In this document: positions 6,384 to 9,487 of the stretch, in pieces | Numbering within the stretch: the stretch's first letter is position 1 | How the letters are laid out: every line of letters starts with the position of its first letter | Source: J061 sp003695725 [NCBI: Candidatus Schekmanbacteria bacterium] | Lineage (GTDB): Bacteria > Schekmanbacteria > GWA2-38-11 | Direction: 5' to 3' | DNA: 9,487 nucleotides | Assembly (NCBI GenBank): GCA_003695725.1 | Contig: RFHX01000129.1 | Coordinates: 1-9,487 of the forward strand | Program-made: the position numbers and the translations under genes | Notes under the pieces: model-generated | The model's database searches: none | What the model saw: the letters and a program-made list of their open reading frames with translations, nothing else | Told to the model about the DNA's origin: nothing

Positions 6384-7421
6384 ATGAATAGAAAAAAATC
6401 AAGGAGGCGTTTCTTAAAGCAAACAGCAATCGGCACTCTAGGAGTTTCGCTGTTTCCATCTATTTCCAAGAATCTTTTCTCAGAAGAAAAAAAGAAACCT
6501 ATCTATTCAATAAGAAAAGGATGTGGAAATTTTTTCTTTAAAAATGGGAAACCACTGCTTTTAGATATCGCAGGAAAAGACAAATTCAAACGCCTTGAAG
6601 CCGGAATATCAAAGCTCGAAGGCTTTTCAAATCTCATCAAAGGAAGAAAAATCACCTTGAAACCAAACACCGTTGCGCCAAATCCCTATCCTGTCTGCAC
6701 TGATCCCAAATTTATCAATCATCTTTGCAAAATCTTGAAGGATTTTTCACCTTCTGAAATATCCATTTATGATTCATCAGGACGAACTGCTGCAAAATTT
6801 TCCGCAATGGGTTTTGAAGAGATTTCAAAAAAATTCGGAGTAAAGCTCGTCCCCGACAAACCGGGAAACCAAAAATTGTTTCTTCCTGTAAAAAGAAAAG
6901 AATGGAAGGTAATGTCTGTTATAGAAATTTCAAAACATCTCTATGAAAGCGAAGTCATAATAAATCTGCCAACAATTAAAAGGCATGGGGAAGCGGCTTT
7001 TAGCTCAGCTATGAAAAACCATTTCGGTTCAGTTTATGGTCCCAATAGATGGGACAACCATGCAAGACTGCGCGATAAGAAAAATCCGGCAATAGTTCAT
7101 AAAGAATTTCGCATTCCCTTCAGGCTTCTTGCAGCCGAATTTTCTGATGTTGTAAGGTGCGAGCTTAATATAGTAGATGCAGAGGATTTGCTTATAAAGA
7201 GTGGCCCACTACTTGCAGGTGCTGAAATCAAGAAGGGAGTGGGACGTCTTCTCATATCAGGAGATATTTCAGGATGCGATCTTGTTGCTTCAAAAATAAT
7301 GGCTGAAAATGACGACACATACAGCGAAGAGATGTGGAAGCCCGTCATCGATTATGCAAAAGAGCTTGGATTGGGTGAAAACAATATTGACTCCATAAAT
7401 ATTGAAAAAGTTATACTTTAA
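6384..7421 (+). CDS. Tat-secreted DUF362 domain protein (second, divergent copy)
   Basis: A 345-residue protein with a strong twin-arginine signal (SRRRFLKQTAIGTLGVSLF, about 6-24). It is a DUF362 homologue clearly distinct from the first copy. Comparable motifs are ITLKPNTVAPNPYPV (90-104), the strand-Asp segment PSEISIYDSSGRT (123-135), and INLPTIKRHGEAAF followed by SAMKNHFGSVYG (193-219). The first copy has KHHNLTG where this one has KRHGEAA, but the downstream M/L-K-N-x-x-G is kept in both. It also carries an insert rich in Arg, Asp and His after the motif (NRWDNHARLRDKKNPAIVHK, 221-240). Two unequal copies around one ferredoxin suggest a heteromeric complex or sequential steps; this is inference. 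GAGG at 6372-6375 lies 8 nt before the ATG, one base after the previous stop. It is the last gene of the operon, and I see no strong terminator after it. Confidence 0.87.
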   Translation: MNRKKSRRRFLKQTAIGTLGVSLFPSISKNLFSEEKKKPIYSIRKGCGNFFFKNGKPLLLDIAGKDKFKRLEAGISKLEGFSNLIKGRKITLKPNTVAPNPYPVCTDPKFINHLCKILKDFSPSEISIYDSSGRTAAKFSAMGFEEISKKFGVKLVPDKPGNQKLFLPVKRKEWKVMSVIEISKHLYESEVIINLPTIKRHGEAAFSSAMKNHFGSVYGPNRWDNHARLRDKKNPAIVHKEFRIPFRLLAAEFSDVVRCELNIVDAEDLLIKSGPLLAGAEIKKGVGRLLISGDISGCDLVASKIMAENDDTYSEEMWKPVIDYAKELGLGENNIDSINIEKVIL

Positions 7422-7520
7422 CAAACATTACTATGTAATTACTCGTTTCTACATATTATTCATTCTCGACTCATACCTAGAATCTTAATGATAATACTGT
7501 CAAAATAAACAATAATTTTT

Positions 7521-7552
7521 TGAAAAAAATTTTTCCTACTGAAAAAAATTTT
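7521..7552 (+). repeat. Direct repeat of an A/T tract upstream of the sigma-54 promoter
   Basis: TGAAAAAAATTTT occurs at 7521-7533 and again at 7540-7552, a period of 19 bp or nearly two helical turns. The copies lie roughly 107-138 bp upstream of the predicted transcription start, where enhancer-binding proteins or DNA bending often act on sigma-54 promoters. AAAAAAATTTT tracts are expected to be bent. A specific binding protein is only a guess. Confidence 0.45.
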
Positions 7553-7632
7553 GCATATCATTAGCGAAATCGTTCCCTTACTATCTCTGATATTGCCTTG
7601 AATTTCAAACAGATTACTACACATCTAAAAAC

Positions 7633-7648
7633 TGGCACAGATATTGCA
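7633..7648 (+). promoter_or_regulatory. Sigma-54 (RpoN) -24/-12 promoter
   Basis: TGGCAC (7633-7638), five bases, then TTGCA (7644-7648) matches the sigma-54 consensus TGGCAC-N5-TTGCW at every position, with correct GG-to-GC spacing. Transcription would start near 7659, leaving a leader of about 57 nt to the ATG at 7716. Sigma-54 promoters need an ATP-driven enhancer-binding activator, so the downstream gene is probably switched by a specific signal. No activator gene lies in this window. Confidence 0.85.
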
Positions 7649-7667
7649 TAAGCCCTAACTAGCCAAT

Positions 7668-7689
7668 TAGAAGAGTGATTCTCTTTCTA
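7668..7689 (+). other. Short 5' leader hairpin
   Basis: TAGAAGAG (7668-7675) pairs with CTCTTTCTA (7681-7689) as an 8-bp stem with one bulged T and a TGATT loop. It lies within about 10 nt of the predicted transcript start and ends before the ribosome site. Such 5' hairpins can stabilise an mRNA. The stem is short, so confidence is low. Confidence 0.3.
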
Positions 7690-7702
7690 TTACCTTTAAT
7701 CT

Positions 7703-7711
7703 GGGAGGGGG
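7703..7711 (+). promoter_or_regulatory. Strong ribosome binding site for the secreted protein at 7716
   Basis: GGGAGGGGG at 7703-7711 contains a GGAGG core 7 nt before ATG 7716, among the strongest purine-rich sites in the window. It points to high expression once the sigma-54 promoter is active. Confidence 0.75.
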
Positions 7712-7715
7712 AACG

Positions 7716-8672
7716 ATGAAGATGATGAAATCGGTTTTTGTCGGTAGAGCAGTTGTCGTTATTCTTTTTTTGTTTTTTATTTCGGGAACGGGATTTCAAC
7801 TTCAGGCAAAAGCTGCCGGAGGCGCCTGTAAAAAAATAACAAAAGCTATAAAAAAATACAATCAGTTCAAGGCGAAAAGCGAATATTGGGAAGAGGTAGC
7901 AAACTGCAACAACATTTCAAATCCCAAAACCAAAAAAGCATGTTTAAAAAAAGCAAAAAGGCATTTGAAAGATGGAATTGAAGAAAGCAGTGATATCTTT
8001 GATGCACAGCTTGATGTTTGCGGTGATTTAGGGAAAGGCGTTTATACACCTTCAATCGACCCGAGTGTTTTCACAACCACAATCGACAACAAATATTTTC
8101 CTCTCGTACCGGGTACAACTTATGTTTATAACGGCGAAACAGATACTGGCACAGAAGTTGATAAAGTATCAGTGCTGACAAATACCATAATGTTAATGGG
8201 TGTAAACTGCAGGGTTGTGCGAGACACTGTTTATGTAGATGGGAAAATCGTTGAGGATACCTTCGATTATTACGCACAAGATAAGGATGGAAATGTTTGG
8301 TACTTTGGGGAAGAGTCAAAAACCTATAACAAAAAAGGTGTTCTTGTTGACCTTGAAGGGTCATGGCTTGCCGGAGTCAATGGAGCCCAACCAGGGATAA
8401 TTATGGAGGGAAATCCCCAAAAGGGAGATATCTACCGGCAGGAATACTCTGCTGGAAATGCAGAAGATATAGCAAAGGTTGTAAGTCTTAACGAAACAGT
8501 CACTGTATCTGGCAAGACCTATACTAATTGCTTAAAAACAAAAGAATATTCTCCTCTTGAACCTGATGTAGTTGCAAATAAATATTATGCGCCAAATGTG
8601 GGCACTGTCCATGAACAAGCCATTAAAGGAGAGAAGGAAATAGTGGATTTGGTAGAAATAAAAACACAATAA
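7716..8672 (+). CDS. Secreted protein of unknown function under sigma-54 control
   Basis: A 318-residue exported protein. Residues 1-33 form a Sec signal peptide (basic start, core VVVILFLFFISG, cleavage near AKA). A lysine-rich, probably helical segment (about 35-105) carries four Cys at 38, 64, 76 and 102, which could form two disulfides. The main domain (about 112-315) is rich in beta strands and contains FTTTIDNKYFPLVPGTTYVY (119-138), VVRDTVYVDGKIVEDTFDYY (167-186), YAQDKDGNVWYFGEES (186-201), GAQPGIIM (223-230), YRQEY and LEPDVVANKYYAPNVGTV. I recognise this motif series from uncharacterised secreted proteins in many bacteria but know no assigned function. The ordered conserved Asp, Tyr and Gly residues suggest a ligand-binding beta fold. 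It is preceded by its own sigma-54 promoter and a strong ribosome site, and is probably transcribed alone or with the next gene 74 bp downstream. Confidence 0.88.
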   Translation: MKMMKSVFVGRAVVVILFLFFISGTGFQLQAKAAGGACKKITKAIKKYNQFKAKSEYWEEVANCNNISNPKTKKACLKKAKRHLKDGIEESSDIFDAQLDVCGDLGKGVYTPSIDPSVFTTTIDNKYFPLVPGTTYVYNGETDTGTEVDKVSVLTNTIMLMGVNCRVVRDTVYVDGKIVEDTFDYYAQDKDGNVWYFGEESKTYNKKGVLVDLEGSWLAGVNGAQPGIIMEGNPQKGDIYRQEYSAGNAEDIAKVVSLNETVTVSGKTYTNCLKTKEYSPLEPDVVANKYYAPNVGTVHEQAIKGEKEIVDLVEIKTQ

Positions 8673-8746
8673 AAAGAAATGTAATAATTCTTCCGATAGA
8701 CCGCAGATTTTCTTCCGGGGTTTATTGGAATTATACAAATAAATTA

Positions 8747-9487
8747 ATGTCACTTAAAAATGAATTTATAAAACATGGGAACTGGCTTTTCAGGAGACGC
8801 AGTTATTTGCCTCTCCTGTTATTTTTTGTTTTGCCATTCGTATTGCCAAATACTGAATATTTCGAAAAACATTTCGGAGAAGTTAGTGAACACATTTGGG
8901 AGTTTTTTTGTTTTGCTATTTCATTTTCTGGGTTAATTGTCAGATGCATCGTATGCGGTTTTGTTCCTAAAAAAACATCAGGAAGAAATACTAAAAAACA
9001 GGAAGCAAAAAATCTAAATACAAAAGGAATGTACTCTATAGTTCGTCATCCCCTTTACTTTGCAAATTTTCTGATATTTTTTGGTATAATTCTTTCAACG
9101 GAAGTGATTTGGTTTATAATTGTTTCTGTTATGGCATTCTGGCTTTACTATGAAAGAATAATGTATGCTGAAGAAGAGTTTTTACAAAATAAATTCGGCA
9201 AGCTCTTTGAATCGTGGTCCAAAACAACGCCTGCATTCATCCCAAATATTTCTTTATGGATAAAACCTGACAGGATTTTTTCATTTAAAACCTGCCTCAG
9301 AAGAGAATATGCAACATTGCTACTAATTGTTGCTTCTTTTAGCATACTTGATATCTTGGAAGATTATATTGTTGAAAAGGTTTTTGAATTTGACACAATT
9401 TGGAAAATTCTTCTATTAACCTCCTTTTTAATTTTCATTTGCATTGGCATTCTCAAAAAGAAAACAAAAATATTAAAATCTTCATTC
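8747..9487 (+). CDS. ICMT-family membrane methyltransferase, LmtA-like (lipid A 1-phosphate methyltransferase), cut by right edge
   Basis: The frame is open from ATG 8747 to the last base (247 codons, no stop), so the C-terminus is missing. The protein is polytopic, with hydrophobic segments near 21-33, 52-70, 104-134, 189-203 and 219-236. Hallmarks of the isoprenylcysteine carboxyl methyltransferase/phospholipid methyltransferase fold are MYSIVRHPLYFANFL (95-109), where RHPxY contributes to S-adenosylmethionine binding, and YYERIMYAEEEFLQNKFG (134-151). The N-terminal GNWLFRRRSYLPLLL (11-25) and GFVPKKTSGRNTKKQ (71-85) match my memory of LmtA-type enzymes, which methylate the lipid A 1-phosphate in Leptospira; other ICMT-like roles cannot be excluded. 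There is no good Shine-Dalgarno before the ATG, but no other ATG, GTG or TTG start lies in frame just upstream and the N-terminus fits the family. It follows the secreted protein by 74 bp and may be co-transcribed with it. Confidence 0.82.
   Translation, partial: MSLKNEFIKHGNWLFRRRSYLPLLLFFVLPFVLPNTEYFEKHFGEVSEHIWEFFCFAISFSGLIVRCIVCGFVPKKTSGRNTKKQEAKNLNTKGMYSIVRHPLYFANFLIFFGIILSTEVIWFIIVSVMAFWLYYERIMYAEEEFLQNKFGKLFESWSKTTPAFIPNISLWIKPDRIFSFKTCLRREYATLLLIVASFSILDILEDYIVEKVFEFDTIWKILLLTSFLIFICIGILKKKTKILKSSF

Larger units (their letters stand above)
7422..7715 (+). other. 294-bp intergenic control region
   Basis: The gap contains no convincing ORF or structural RNA. Going downstream it holds two A-tract direct repeats (7521-7552), a small TTGAA-T-TTCAA symmetry (7598-7608), a sigma-54 promoter (7633-7648), a short leader hairpin (7668-7689) and a strong ribosome site (7703-7711). 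No clear terminator for the preceding operon is visible. Confidence 0.6.

Noticed and set aside
8143-8160. TGGCAC followed by TTGAT inside the secreted-protein gene, resembling a sigma-54 site
   Set aside because: The essential GC of the -12 element is missing.
8684-8734. ATAATTC...GAATTAT inverted repeat between the last two genes
   Set aside because: It has seven AT-rich pairs around a 37-nt loop and no T-run; chance is likely in such AT-rich DNA.
9148-9345. Minus-strand 65-codon frame near the right edge
   Set aside because: It is a shadow of the plus-strand methyltransferase, whose RHPLY and EEEFL motifs are unmistakable.

Overview
The window is AT-rich chromosomal DNA from a Gram-negative bacterium. 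The cell type is inferred from the start of a TonB-dependent outer-membrane receptor at the left edge and a probable lipid A-type (LmtA-like) methyltransferase at the right edge. Tat-targeted proteins, a large membrane polyferredoxin and a textbook sigma-54 promoter fit an anaerobic or microaerophilic lineage, perhaps a Desulfobacterota-like or candidate-phylum (for example Schekmanbacteria-like) organism. The sequence alone does not fix the taxonomy. I see no rRNA, tRNA, CRISPR array, transposon or phage gene.

Left part (1-3127). The N-terminal 255 residues of a TonB-dependent receptor lie on the minus strand. A regulatory gap of about 230 bp holds a well-formed promoter for the receptor and a perfect 12-bp palindrome. 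It is followed on the plus strand by an unrecognised 242-residue cytoplasmic protein, which ends at a strong hairpin terminator. An MFS transporter starts only a few bases after that hairpin, without a visible ribosome binding site.

Centre (3176-7421). After a good sigma-70-type promoter there is a tightly packed four-gene operon: a Tat-secreted DUF362 protein, a NapH/NapG-like membrane polyferredoxin fusion with six Cys clusters, a secreted DUF6599-type protein, and a second, divergent Tat-secreted DUF362 protein. The genes overlap or sit one base apart. The polyferredoxin appears to start at a non-standard CTG codon in a CTGA overlap with the stop of the gene before it. The likely theme is an extracytoplasmic iron-sulfur electron-transfer or cofactor system. 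Its substrate is unknown, and this is the most interesting part of the window.

Right part (7422-9487). A 294-bp gap carries A-tract direct repeats and a near-perfect -24/-12 sigma-54 promoter. This drives a single secreted protein of unknown function with a Cys/Lys-rich N-terminal segment. The last gene, cut by the window edge, encodes an isoprenylcysteine-carboxyl-methyltransferase-family membrane protein closest in my reading to LmtA, the lipid A 1-phosphate methyltransferase.
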